The notes under the pieces are model-generated. The model saw only the letters and a program-made list of their open reading frames with translations. It was not told where the DNA came from and ran no database searches. The position numbers and the translations under genes were made by a program. From contig OY725506.1 in the NCBI GenBank assembly GCA_963281255.1, positions 62,001 through 126,000 on the forward strand: 64,000 bases of DNA, written 5' to 3'. Of the stretch, positions 36,308-47,463 are shown piece by piece (within the stretch, counting starts at the first letter, position 1; the number at the start of each line of letters is the position of its first letter). The DNA comes from Aphrocallistes beatrix (Eukaryota; Porifera; Hexactinellida; Sceptrulophora; Aphrocallistidae).

Positions 36308-36722
36308 CTTCCTGAAATCTGATTGGTCGGTTGGTTGGACAGGTAAAGTATAAAATGGAGGGATGAAGTGAATGAATGCTAGGTGTGAGAAGAGTTAAGA
36401 AATAAAAAAGGTAGATAGATGTAAACAAAACAACAACAACATGTTACTGGACTGAGTACTCTATCTGAATTCTTGTGTAGAATCAGATCACTAAGCAACA
36501 CTATACTCCTAAGATTGTAGAGAATTGACATTCAAAATAAATTTATTTTGATAAAGAGGAGTTTGTTTATTCAGTGTATATATATTTACTTAATGGATCC
36601 GCCATTCCAATTTGTACTAGTAAACAAAATTGAAAGTAAACAAACGAAAATCAATAAAAAATTGCAAGTGTTCGAATTAACAATTGCTAATCTAAGTGAG
36701 ACAAGCTGCAAAACATTCCAAT

Positions 36723-39700
36723 CTAAATACGCGTATCCATGAAGGAGACATTCGACTGCTGAGATTCGGAGAAAGATCCTAAATTATTCGCACATTCCAA
36801 AGTCACTCTCTTGTTGCTATTATTTGGTTGGTCTTGAGAGTTCCGTTTTCTCTCAGGTCTCGACGAACTGAGCGCTTGTGTGATGATGTCCTTTCCAAAT
36901 TTAGATTTGATCTATAAATAGAATTAAACATAAACCTCACTAACTGACCAATCAACATGAGAGTTAAAGCACCAAAGAAAAATTAACATTTCAACAGTTA
37001 GTTCTATTTATAGGTTGAATGGGGGACAGAAGAGGAAACAGTTAAAAATAGAATTTAAGCACCATATTTGGGCGCCATAGGATAACATCAGGCAGACCGG
37101 ACCATGGATACTGGATATTACATTCCATCGCACAACTCCGTAACTAAGTCTAGCTACCTTCTGGATCAGGTCCTGGTCGTTGAACCATGGATGCTGGATT
37201 GCTTCCTGCACGCTGATTCGTTTGTCTGGGTCAACCTCTAGCAGGGATTTGATGAGGGAGATTGGAATGTCAGACACCTCCTTCCAGTACTCCTAAAATT
37301 AGAGTAGAAAAATACTCACATTTTCACACCTTTTAAAACGATAACTAACTTAATAAACACAAAATAGAGATATATTTAGACGAAATGCTATTTTAAATGA
37401 TCAGCTGATTTTTTGCGAATATTTTAAATATTTAATTTAACAGTCAATTACGCAATTATCACAGAATTTCGCAGACATAGATCTGACCAATCAGTGAAGA
37501 GCATCAGGAGTGGTTTCAGGCGGGTAAAGGGGTGGCCTACCTTCGGGAAGGAGTAGAGCCCCTGCGTAATCTGCTCCCGCAGAGAGTGGGTCTTGATTTC
37601 GTTGGAGAAGGGAGGGTACCCGGACAGCTGAATGAAGAGAATCACCCCTAAGCTCCAGCAGTCGCACTTCTGTCCGTAGCCGCGAGATTCCGCGTTGATC
37701 AGCACTTCGGGCGCCAGATAGGAGGGCGTGCCACAAAGTGTCTTCATGAGGGAGTTCTCTCCCACCACCCGCGACAACCCGAAGTCTGTCACCTTGATGG
37801 TGCATTCCTGATCCTGCGACATTAGCAACACGTTCTCGGGTTTCAAGTCCCTGTGAGTTATGTTCTGGCTGTGTAGATACCTGAGAGGGAGATTGGAATG
37901 TAGAGACATTACAATGACTGAAAGAAACTTTTCTAACACAGTCAATACACAGAAATTTCTAGATGTTCGTTCCATTTAGAATGGATATCTGAACATCTGT
38001 TTGTTCGTTTGAAACAGAGAGAATGACGTCACACACCTCACTGCGAGTAGAGCTTGGAAGAAGATAAATTTAGACAATTCCTCCTTCATCTTTCCTAGCG
38101 ACACAATCCAGTCGAACAATTCGCCTCCCTCCATCAGCTCCAGAACGATCAAGAAGAGAGTGTCTGTCTGGTAGGCCCCCTTGATCTCAATCACGCAGGG
38201 GTGGTGCAGCTTCCGGAGGATTTCAACCTAGTAAACAACCAGTAAACAACTAGTAAACAACTAGTAAACAACTAGTAAACAACTTGTATATAACTTGTAA
38301 ACAACTAGTAAACAACTAGTAAACAACTTGTATATAACTTGTAAACAACTAGTAAACAACTTGTATATAACTTGTAAACAACTAGTAAACAACTAGTAAA
38401 CAACTTGTATATAACTTGTAAACAACTTGTATATAACTTGTAAACAACTAGTAAACAACTAGTAAACAACTTGTATATAACTTGTAAACAACTAGTAAAC
38501 AACTTGTATATAACTTGTAAACAACTAGTAAACAACTAGTAAACAACTAGTATATAACTTGTAAACAACTAGTAAACAACTTGTATATAACTTGTAAACA
38601 ACTAGTAAACAACTAGTAAACAACTTGTATATAACTTGTAAACAACTAGTAAACAACTAGTAAACAACTTGTATATAACTTGTAAACAACTAGTAAACAA
38701 CTTGTATATAACTTGTAAACAACCAATAAACAACCAGTAAACAGCTAGTAAACAACTAGTAAACTAGTAAACAGCTAGTAAACAACTAGTAAACTAGTAA
38801 ACAAGCTAAGAAACAAGAGCTGACCTCTAGCATGGCAGACTTGTAAGTCTTCTCGTCTTTGTCGAACTTCTTCATTTCAATGAGTTTAACGGCGGACCTC
38901 TCTCCCGTCTCTTTGTCGAAGCAGAGCCTAACTTCCCCGCACGCGCCCTTTCCCAGCGTCTTCCCGATAGCATAGCGACACAAGAACTCCCTAGGAATGC
39001 CAGGGTAGTCACAAGGACGCTGCTTTTCTTTGTAGACCCAAGCCACATTCTTCTTCAAACTCAGAGAAATCTCTGCGTTATCCTTCAGATGATAGGTCTT
39101 GTTCTTCCCTACCTAGTAAACAAAAACAAGCTAGAAGTAAACACAAACAAGCTAGAAGTAAACACAAACAAGCTAGAAGTAAACACAAACAAGCTAGAAG
39201 TAAACACAAACAAGCTAGAAGTAAACAAAAACAAGCTAGAAGTAAACACAAACAAGCTAGAAGTAAACACAACAAACTAGAAGTAAACACAACAAACTAG
39301 AAGTAAACACAAACAAGCTAGAAGTAAACACAAACAAGCTAGAAGTAAACACAAACAAGCTAGAAGTAAACACAAACAAGCTAGAAGTAAACACAACAAA
39401 CTAGAAGTAAACACAACAAACTAGAAGTAAACACAAACAAGCTAGAAGTAAACACAAACAAGCTAGAAGTAAACACAAACAAGCTAGAAGTAAACAAAAA
39501 CAAGCTAGAAGTAAACACAAACAAGCTAGAAGTAAACAAAAACAAGCTAGAAGTAAACACAAACAAGCTAGAAGTAAACACAACAAACTAGAAGTAAACA
39601 CAACAAACTAGAAGTAAACACAAACAAGCTAGAAGTAAACACAAACAAGCTAGAAGTAAACACAAACAAGCTAGAAGTAAACACAAACAAGCTAGAAGTA

Positions 39701-41887
39701 AACACAACAAACTAGAAGTAAACACAACAAACTAGAAGTAAACACAAACAAGCTAGAAGTAAACACAAACAAGCTAGAAGTAAACACAAACAAGCTAGAA
39801 GTAAACAAAAACAAGCTAGAAGTAAACACAAACAAGCTAGAAGTAAACACAAACAAGCTAGAAGTAAACACAAACAAGCTAGAAGTAAACACAACAAACT
39901 AGAAGTAAACACAACAAACTAGAAGTAAACACAAACAAGCTAGAAGTAAACACAAACAAGCTAGAAGTAAACACAAACAAGCTAGAAGTAAACACAACAA
40001 ACTAGAAGTAAACACAAACAAGCTAGAAGTAAACACAAACAAGCTAGAAGTAAACACAAACAAGCTAGAAGTAAACACAACAAACTAGAAGTAAACACAA
40101 ACAAGCTAGAAGTAAACACAAACAAGCTAGAAGTAAACACAAACAAGCTAGAAGTAAACACAACAAACTAGAAGTAAACACAACAAACTAGAAGTAAACA
40201 CAAACAAGCTAGAAGTAAACACAAACAAGCTAGAAGTAAACACAAACAAGCTAGAAGTAAACACAAACAAGCTAGAAGTAAACACAACAAACTAGAAGTA
40301 AACACAACAAACTAGAAGTAAACACAAACAAGCTAGAAGTAAACACAAACAAGCTAGAAGTAAACACAAACAAGCTAGAAGTAAACAAAAACAAGCTAGA
40401 AGTAAACACAAACAAGCTAGAAGTAAACACAAACAAGCTAGAAGTAAACACAAACAAGCTAGAAGTAAACACAACAAACTAGAAGTAAACACAACAAACT
40501 AGAAGTAAACACAAACAAGCTAGAAGTAAACACAAACAAGCTAGAAGTAAACACAAACAAGCTAGAAGTAAACAAAAACAAGCTAGAAGTAAACACAAAC
40601 AAGCTAGAAGTAAATACAACAAACTAGAAGTAAACACAACAAACTAGAAGTAAACACAAACAAGCTAGAAGTAAACACAAACAAGCTAGAAGTAAACACA
40701 AACAAGCTAGAAGTAAACACAAACAAGCTAGAAGTAAACACAAACAAGCTAGAAGTAAACACAAACAAGCTAGAAGTAAACACAAACAAGCTAGAAGTAA
40801 ACACAAACAAGCTAGAAGTAAACACAACAAACTAGAAGTAAACACAAACAAGCTAGAAGTAAACAAAAACAAGCTAGAAGTAAACAAAAACAAGCTAGAA
40901 GTAAACAAAAACAAGCTAGAAGTAGACAATGTGTTTACATGGTGGAGAAATAGAAATGTCGAACAACAAAGTTCTAATATTAAATATTCTAAATATAGCT
41001 TCAAATATAAATATGAACTCTGCTCTTAATTGACGAAATTCCTGGTCGGATGCGTACAGTTAAACGGATCGGACATATAAACAACACAAATGCCACTGTG
41101 TCGTGTTCTAAATATAAATAACTCACACCTTCTCTCCATTGACAAAGGTGCCATTGCTGGATTTGTCGTAGAGGAACACTCCGTACTTCCTCTCGTCCCC
41201 TGGACACCCCTCAACCCGCTCAGACTTGGGCTGCTCTCGGAAGATCATGAAGTGGACCTTGGACAGCGCCTGCCAGTTCGGAACCTCGCAACCGTTCTGG
41301 TGCTCAGTTATGCATACTGAGCTGGTGTCTTCTCTCCCAAAAGTGTACTCATCCTCAATCAGGTCAACCTACAATCATGCAATGCTAAGTTCTGTACTGT
41401 GTTAATTAATTAACCTACACGTATCAGAAAATATACTCTATCCATGGTCCATATGGGTTATACTATAGTAATTGTGTCGCATACCCTCAAATTGTGTCAT
41501 GTGCCACAATTTGGTGGCGGTGGTTATCAAGTTATGATTGAACCACAAGGCCATTTGAGTATCCGAAACAAAATCTTATAATACTACGATATATCTCAAA
41601 ATACCACGGTATTAATTAATCCATGGTCCTAATATTAAGATCTCAAACACCACACAACAGAACAACCCTCTTTGAGTTTCTAAATTGATCGTCATCGAAG
41701 AAACACACAATAATAATCTATATTTAGTAACATCTGTCCACTGTTTGTGTGGTCTAACCTTGGAGTACGCGTTGTGGAGTGGGAAGAGTCGACCCCACAC
41801 GCTGGCCTCCAGATCATCCACCTGGGAGGGCTCTGACACCTGACTGGACTGTGCCACTATCTCACTCACGTCCAGTGTCTCCGCCAT
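36723..41887 (-). CDS. CHEK2: checkpoint kinase 2
   Basis: Seven exons in phase: 41887-41759, 41368-41129, 39112-38825, 38227-38037, 37880-37541, 37292-37158 and 36911-36723, for 503 residues. CHK2 is activated by ATM after DNA breaks and phosphorylates cell-cycle and apoptosis factors in the nucleus. The N-terminus has a small SQ cluster (SSQVSEPSQ). The FHA domain spans about 45-130 ([16 protein letters not shown]). The kinase domain has [12 protein letters not shown], the VAIK-type Lys in [26 protein letters not shown] and [11 protein letters not shown]. The C-terminus has a basic nuclear signal (RPERKRNSQ) and more SQ sites. Introns 2 and 3 consist almost entirely of tandem arrays; the acceptors of exons 3 and 4 are the last units of those arrays. 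The exon 7 acceptor is TTCTATTTATAG. Confidence 0.95.
38228..38815. repeat. 11-bp tandem array filling CHEK2 intron 3
   Basis: About 50 units. Read on the gene strand the unit is TTGTTTACTAG, with variants TTGTTTACAAG and TTATATACAAG. The array abuts exon 4, so the last unit is the real splice acceptor. It covers nearly all of the 597-nt intron. Confidence 0.93.
39113..40925. repeat. 20/21-bp minisatellite in CHEK2 intron 2
   Basis: More than 80 units, unit CTAGAAGTAAACACAAACAA with a 20-bp CACAACAAA variant and a CAAAAACAA variant. On the gene strand each unit holds GTGTTTACTTCTAG, which reads like a 3' splice site. Long stretches repeat with a period near 580 bp (39692-39912 recurs at 40272-40492), so there is higher-order structure. 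It takes up 1.8 kb of the 2.0-kb intron and ends one unit from exon 3. Confidence 0.95.
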
Positions 41888-42030
41888 CAGCCAATCAGAA
41901 TGCTAGCTTATACGACCATATACGATGGGATTATAAGAGGTGTGAAAATATGATTAACAAATGCAGAAAACACGGTTTAATATCAAGACAATCATAAATA
42001 GAAATTCATAATAAATTAATATCTGCAATA

Positions 42031-42110
42031 CAAACAAACAAACAAACAAACAAACAAACAAACAAACAAACAAACAAACAAACAAACAAACAAACAAACA
42101 ACAACAACAA
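42031..42110. repeat. (AAAC)n microsatellite in the AIF1 3' flank
   Basis: About 17 pure CAAA units followed by ACA units, starting five bases past the AIF1 stop codon. It would be transcribed as GUUU repeats in the 3' UTR. Confidence 0.92.
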
Positions 42111-42114
42111 AGTT

Positions 42115-43532
42115 CTAAGGAAGGTCTGTGAGGGATTTTCTGGGAGGAGGTCCTGTGGGTTTAGACTTTTCTCTTTTTTTCTCTTCAAACATTAGAATTA
42201 TTTTCAGAATACTGTTCCTCTTGCCTAGCATCATGGAGAGGAATTCATCGTAGTGGATCGTGCCTAGGTGTGAAGTTAACCACATGAACAATAACAACAA
42301 ACAAATAACAAATATGTACTAGTGCTTGGAATCTGGATATTTAGGATATTTTGGCTGCAATTGGTAATTATTCAAGAATTCAGAGAGTCACTATATCAAT
42401 CATTATATTATTTAACTTCAATGATTTCTATTTGTATCAAATTTCAGAGATATTCTAAAATATTCTAAAATCCATAATTTAAGTAAGATGCTTTTGTGGA
42501 AGCCTAACTGTGGATATTCAATAAGAATGAAATCAGCTATGATTCTTTGAAAATATGGCAAAGAGGATAAAAAGTCGGAAGTTTGGGATCATTTTGCTCG
42601 AGGAGAAGATAGAGCTGCAAGGCTTGTGCTACAGAAATTTACTGTCAAGGTAGTTGTACAAGTGCGATGCGAAACCAATGCCGTTCATAGCAAATATTTG
42701 CACCTAATTTGTAACTAAAATAAGAAGAACGCATTGGTTGTGTGATGATACATTAGATGGCTTGTGTTTTCTAAGAAGTCACTTTAGGAACCAAAGACTA
42801 ATGACTCTACCTTAGCTCTTTAGATATCCTCTACTATTCAGATCCTCGGCAAACATGTTTATTAAATGAATACATGCATAATTGAGTCAAATATGAAATT
42901 GGGCCAAATTCAAATAGAGAGGAAGTTAAATGGATATCTGGATACCCGGATAAAAAAATATCCGGTATCCCGATATTTGAGAATGGCGAATACTTGCAAA
43001 CACTAATATGAATGTTCATTCTTAAAAATGGCAAATGTTAGGAATACTTTTAGAGATAAAAGCTAGATCCTGATTGGACAACTGCTAACTGAGGTGTGAA
43101 GTGGACACAAAGCGACACAAAGACGTGTCACTCCACTCAATGAATTCCATTCAAATGTATTATATGTATGAAATCTATATACGTATATTCACATATTTTA
43201 ACACCTCTCTTCCTCTCCTATCTGATTGGTCAGTCTAATTCCATACCTGAGTTGTTAGTGTCTACTTCTGCAATCATCTTCTTCAGCTCCAGATGTGTCT
43301 TAGCTTGTCCCAGCTTCTCCATCATCCTCTTCAGCTCCATTATGTCGATGTCTCCAGAGTTGTCTTCATCGAACTCCACGAACTGTTTCTTGAAGGACTC
43401 AAGCTTCTCTTCCAACTCTTCCACGTCGTCCCAGTCCCCAGAGTGAAGATACTGCTTGTTTATATCGTCCAGCTGTTCGTTCTGTTTAGCCTTCAAGTTT
43501 CCGTAGGCCTTTCCTCCCTGGTGAGATGCCAT
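42115..43532 (-). CDS. AIF1: allograft inflammatory factor 1, EF-hand actin-bundling protein
   Basis: Two exons, 43532-43247 and 42263-42115, give 144 residues, as in animal AIF1 proteins (about 147). AIF1 binds actin and calcium at membrane ruffles in phagocytes and other motile cells. EF-hand 1 has the loop DEDNSGDIDIME, and EF-hand 2 begins EVDTNNSG at the exon end and continues TIHYDEFLSMML after the splice. The tail is basic and Pro-rich (KSKPTGPPPRKSL). The start is the ATG at 43532, in good context (GCCATGGC). The frame is open further upstream, but that part does not match the family. The intron of 983 nt contains an imperfect palindrome near 42932-42960. Confidence 0.93.
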
Positions 43533-44099
43533 GGCTAATAATGGAATGCTAGGGTAGATATAAATAGAACAGAACACGGTGGAACCTTGCAAGATTTGTT
43601 GTTGTTTATTAAAGTTATAAACTGATATACATATATATATATAAAGTTTGTAAATTTAAGTGCTATTGAACTCTATTTATAGAATAAGAAAACAAACACC
43701 AATGTTGAAAACAAATCTTATTCTCTGAACGAATCCATCAAACTCTATTTGGCCGATCCATTTATAGAGTTTGAATGGAGAAACCATCTTAGTAGTCAGT
43801 GTAGTTCACTGATCTGTACTGTATTGGAACTAACACCTATAACCACCAGTCAAATGATTCCTATTCGACCACAAACCAGAACTTGAATAGTAGATGACGT
43901 TACACAATTTGATGCATGCCCATATAAGGAATAAAATAGACTCAGTTAACGGACACTTTGCAGTGGCAGTTAAAATACAGAATTACGTATTAAAAATAAA
44001 GTGAAGGAATGACAGTGAATAATTGATTGGTGGAGAGGAGTCATCAGACCAATATTCTTCTGATGGAGAGTTGGGATCTTAATAAAGAACTTAGAAACT
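43533..44099. other. spacer with duplicated cluster sequence
   Basis: No gene. About 50 bp at 43909-43960 (GTTACACAATTTGA, GGAATAAAATA) recur at 46827-46880 inside the coiled-coil cluster, so the duplicated region reaches this far. Confidence 0.5.
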
Positions 44100-44180
44100 T
44101 AATAATGAGCTGAGTTTTGAGAAATTCTGAGTTAAATTCCCTCTCATTTCCTGAAAATTTTTCATTTTTTATATACCATT
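44100..44180 (-). pseudogene. N-terminal relic of the coiled-coil family (copy 0)
   Basis: On the minus strand the frame NFQEMRGNLTQNFSKLSSLL matches the family N-terminus and then runs into stops. The flank beyond it (CCATGATGTCAGTACTAAAT) is the same as that beyond copy 1. Confidence 0.7.
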
Positions 44181-44405
44181 CCACTAACCATGATGTCAGT
44201 ACTAAATATAGAACAAAAATATGTCACGGAATGGCACTATAATAACCAGTTAAGCGTAGAGGAGAGTGAGAGGAAGTAGAGGAGAGAGGAGAGGAAGTTT
44301 TCCTCAAGGGGAAAAACTAAAAGCAAAATTGAATTAATTAAGTTTTTAATAGCACGCACTATTAATAACAAAATATTGATAAGGGAACTAACTATTATGC
44401 AAAAC

Positions 44406-44406
<1 letters not shown>

Positions 44407-44442
<36 letters not shown>

Positions 44443-44443
44443 C
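44407..44443. repeat. (AAC)n microsatellite
   Basis: Twelve AAC units just past the 3' end of copy 1. Confidence 0.9.
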
Positions 44444-44491
44444 TGGAGAAATGCATTAGTAATAAAATGTTTATATAAAGAAATAAAAATT

Positions 44492-44755
44492 TCATTTGAA
44501 TCGTGCATGACTCTTTTTAAACAAAGAATCATATTTGGCTTTTTTAATCGTGGGTATTTCAAGTGAAGGTTGTCTAGGTAGAACGGGTTTCTTCTTAAAA
44601 AAGACAGTTGTTCTATTCTTAGATTTGGGCTCAGGGGATGGAGTAGAATAACTGTCACTGCTCTCGTCACTATCTCCACTGTCCGAACTCGGTTCATTCT
44701 TAGATTTGGATGCTGCCCCTCTCATTTCCTGAAAAATGTTATTTTTAGACACCAT
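44492..44755 (-). CDS. coiled-coil family copy 1, internal-deletion form
   Basis: Eighty-seven residues. The first dozen residues (KNNIFQEMRG) are the family N-terminus. The rest matches the tail of copy 2: SSDSYSTPSPEP, VLPRQPSLEIPT and a basic end KKAKYDSLFKKSHARFK. The whole conserved coil, about 110 residues, is missing, yet the frame stays open. It is therefore either a deletion pseudogene that happens to stay in frame or a tail-only peptide. It shares 3' flank with copy 2 (TAATAACAAAATATTGATAA). Confidence 0.6.
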   Translation of the reverse strand: MVSKNNIFQEMRGAASKSKNEPSSDSGDSDESSDSYSTPSPEPKSKNRTTVFFKKKPVLPRQPSLEIPTIKKAKYDSLFKKSHARFK

Positions 44756-45132
44756 TGCACTCCCATGATGTCAGTACTAAATATATAACAAAACTCAAGA
44801 AAAGGATTGGTTAGCTTAATTTAAAAATAGATTATCACCACAGCTACCTAGCCACTGTAATGAAACCTTGTAACGATAAACCAGCTAAGCCTAAGAGATG
44901 AGTGGTCAATTCCCAGCGAATTTAAAGGCAAAGTTGAATAAAATACGTTTTTTTAAAAGTACAAACAATTAATAACAAAATATTGATAAGGGAGCTAACT
45001 AATAGGCAAAACAGCACAACAGTACTAAGTATAAATGTATGAATTCAATTAAGTGGATGAATCTAGTGTGTGAGTGTTATTTAGGCTGGAGAAATACACT
45101 ACGATAAAAAGATCCATACAACGAAAAAAATA

Positions 45133-45819
45133 TTATTTGAATCGCTCATAGCGCTTTTTAGCACAAGGATCATATTTGGCTTTTTTACTCGTGGGTATTT
45201 CAGGTGAAGATTGTCTAGGCAAGACAGTTTTCTTCTTAGTAGGCAATGAACTAAAATACTCCTTATTAACTGTAAATGGGGAAGCTATTATATTCTCATA
45301 GTTAGGTTCAGGAGACGGAGTAGAATAACTTTCACTGCTCTCATAAAATCGCTCTTCACTCAGCAAACTCAGTTCACTCGCAGATTCGTATCCCGCCATA
45401 TCAGGTTCAAAAGAGATATCTAGTTCTACATCAATTCCACCGATTTCCTCTTTCAGAGCATCAAAGTCAAAATCTAGAGTTAGTTCCAGTTCCAATTGTT
45501 CATCAAGCTCAGCTGTCAGTTCTTGGATCTTGTCTGCAATATCTTCGTTGATATTTTCTTGAAGATTGAAGAGTGAATTCTGAGATAATTCTTGAGCATT
45601 ATGTTCTCTAAGCTTAATCAGAGTTTGTTTATCTTTCTCGATTTGTTTGTTTTTATTGTTGTATTCTATTTCTAAATCATCAATTTTTTTATCCAACTCA
45701 AGTTTCCGTTGATTCACCAGAGAAGTAAGTTCTGAGAATTTCTGGTCCAGATTCTCTCTCATTTCTTGGAATTTGTTCTTTTCAGCTGATACTTTTGCAG
45801 AACCCCTTTTGGTTGCCAT
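45133..45819 (-). CDS. coiled-coil family copy 2, TRIM-like coil without RING or B-box
   Basis: A single exon of 228 residues. The family core is complete: KNKFQEMRENLDQKFSELTS, LVNQRKLELDKKIDDLEIEY, NNKNKQIEKDKQTLIKLREH, then QNSLFNLQENI and a C-terminal helix ending DALKEEIGGIDVEL. The pattern resembles the coiled-coil after the B-box in TRIM-type E3 ligases, but no RING, B-box, NHL or SPRY part is present. The tail is acidic and Ser-rich, then strongly basic (KKAKYDPCAKKRYERFK), possibly a nuclear signal. A YAG lies five bases before the ATG. Function unknown; oligomerisation is a fair guess. Confidence 0.8.
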   Translation of the reverse strand: MATKRGSAKVSAEKNKFQEMRENLDQKFSELTSLVNQRKLELDKKIDDLEIEYNNKNKQIEKDKQTLIKLREHNAQELSQNSLFNLQENINEDIADKIQELTAELDEQLELELTLDFDFDALKEEIGGIDVELDISFEPDMAGYESASELSLLSEERFYESSESYSTPSPEPNYENIIASPFTVNKEYFSSLPTKKKTVLPRQSSPEIPTSKKAKYDPCAKKRYERFK

Positions 45820-45961
45820 TGTTTCTGGAATATGCTAAACTTAAAACAAGTAAATAAAAATGATGATAAAATTACATACTTTCATAGATAAAGTTTGCAT
45901 CTTAATCACGGGGTGTTTTTAAAACCAATGTGAAATCCCTGGGTTCCGATTGGCTAAGGTG

Positions 45962-46075
45962 TGAAGATTTACAAAACTTGCAGCCAGGCGCCCAATCTCA
46001 TAATAACAAATACCAAGGAATACCATGGATACATCCAAACCTGAGATTGATTACCAAGAATGCATACGTCATGAT
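45962..46075. repeat. duplicated segment, copy 1
   Basis: Starts GAAGATTTACAAAACTTGCA and matches 47529-47640 over about 110 bp (CGCCCAATCTCATAATA, CAAACCTGAGATTGATT). Non-coding. Confidence 0.75.
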
Positions 46076-46144
46076 TGCATCCATAATCAGCTTCAGGCCT
46101 GAGAGTGAATACATTAGTTTAACGTGGACTTAAGTAATAACCAA

Positions 46145-46497
46145 TCAAAAGTCACCAAATAGACCCACTTCTACTTCTCTGTGTGTTTCCAACTGAAAGT
46201 TCAGTTCAGAAGTTGGGTCTCCTCTCCTCTTGTGTAGTCCGTATTTCTGGAGACTTGTTTGTTTCTCCTTAGGTGTCATCTTCAAATCTAACTGACTAAT
46301 CACATCTTTCAAAGTATCGAAATTCCAAAACAGCTTGAGTGAATCAACGCAAACTTGAGATTCAACTCAAGTTTGCGTTGATTCACTAAAGAAATAAGTT
46401 CTGAGAAATTCTGAGTTATTTTCTCGCTCATTTCTTGGAAAATATCCTTTTGGAGTGGCGAAATATTTTCAGACCCCAAATTCCTATTGGTTGCCAT
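46145..46497 (-). pseudogene. coiled-coil family copy 3, rearranged
   Basis: The N-terminal part (MATNRNLGSENIS, then ISLVNQRKLELN) and the C-terminal part (FWNFDTLKDVISQLDLKMTP) are both recognisable. The middle of the coil is lost and replaced by a perfect 22-bp inverted repeat, so the two parts are no longer in one sensible frame. The tail ends HREVEVGLFGDF. Confidence 0.75.
46338..46387. repeat. perfect 22-bp inverted repeat with 6-nt loop
   Basis: Left arm AGTGAATCAACGCAAACTTG plus AG, right arm its exact complement. Both arms are the coding sequence for NQRKLEL of the family. It marks the deletion junction in copy 3. Confidence 0.92.
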
Positions 46498-46509
46498 AGT
46501 TTCTACAAG

Positions 46510-46727
46510 CTTACCAAAGAAAATAACAACAAACGAATAAATAAATTACCAGATTTGTTTGAGACTTAACAAATAAATTAAAATAATTGTAAACTTCATC
46601 AAATCTATTATTCGCATAGCTCAGAAAACCAATGGAACAATTCGAGTACAACGTATGTACGTACGTCTGCGTGACCCTAAAAATTGCACACAAATTTAGA
46701 CCAAATATTCCTTAAATGATCAAGATG
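46510..46727. repeat. 5' flank of copy 3, duplicated at 47013-47212
   Basis: The two stretches share CTTACCAAAGAAAA, TCGCATAGCTCAGAAA and AAATTGCACACAAATTT in the same order. At 47013 the coding part next to the flank is gone. Confidence 0.75.
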
Positions 46728-47012
46728 TAATCTGAAAAGTATCAAAACCTAAGTTGCAAATTTTATTTAATCCCAATTTGATCAATCCACCTAATAGATT
46801 ATCTAGGAACAACCTGTGGAACAAGTTACACAATTTGAATCATGACCATGTATGGAATAAAATAAGCTCAGACCCTGTGTAACTAACCATGTCATCCATT
46901 AATATATATATTATTATCGTAGTCAGAACAGTATGCATGTTTTCTTGTTTGAAGTAGCTATTATTAGTTTAAATGTGTTGCAGGTAGAAAATTGAGTGTA
47001 GTCTCTACAGAC

Positions 47013-47212
47013 TTACCAAAGAAAAACAATCAAAATAACAACAAATTGATAAATAAATGCGCACTACCAGATTTGATGAGACTTAACAAAGAACTCAAAA
47101 TAAAATCTATCATTCGCATAGCTCAGAAACCAATGGAACAATTAGAGTATAACGTCTGTGCTTAAAAATTGCACACAAATTTGGACAAATATTCCTGAGA
47201 TGATCAAGAACA
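47013..47212. repeat. orphan copy of the copy 3 upstream flank
   Basis: See 46510-46727. No family coding sequence remains at its left side. Confidence 0.7.
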
Positions 47213-47463
47213 AGTTTGACAGTGAAGTTCACAAATTCGAGATAAAATGTATTTATAAACAACAAAAAAAAAAAACGATTAAAAACAATATTTATAGAGT
47301 CCTGGTATGTAATTATAATTCAACAAACGCACGTAGCACTGAAAATGGAAGCTATACAGCTCTAAGAATTCAACGATTAATCTATTTAAAACATTTTTTT
47401 GTTTGGATTGAAGACTGTTATGTTTGGGTAGATGGTAGGAGGCGAGTCTGATGGGAATAAGAA

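Noticed and set aside
38228-40925. CRISPR-like array
   Set aside because: Repeats are directly adjacent with no unique spacers, in a eukaryotic intron.
39078-41004. Minus-strand reading frames of 66-126 codons rich in Leu, Cys and Phe
   Set aside because: They are produced by the 20/21-bp array in the CHEK2 intron; every frame of such a repeat without a stop stays open. No gene signals.
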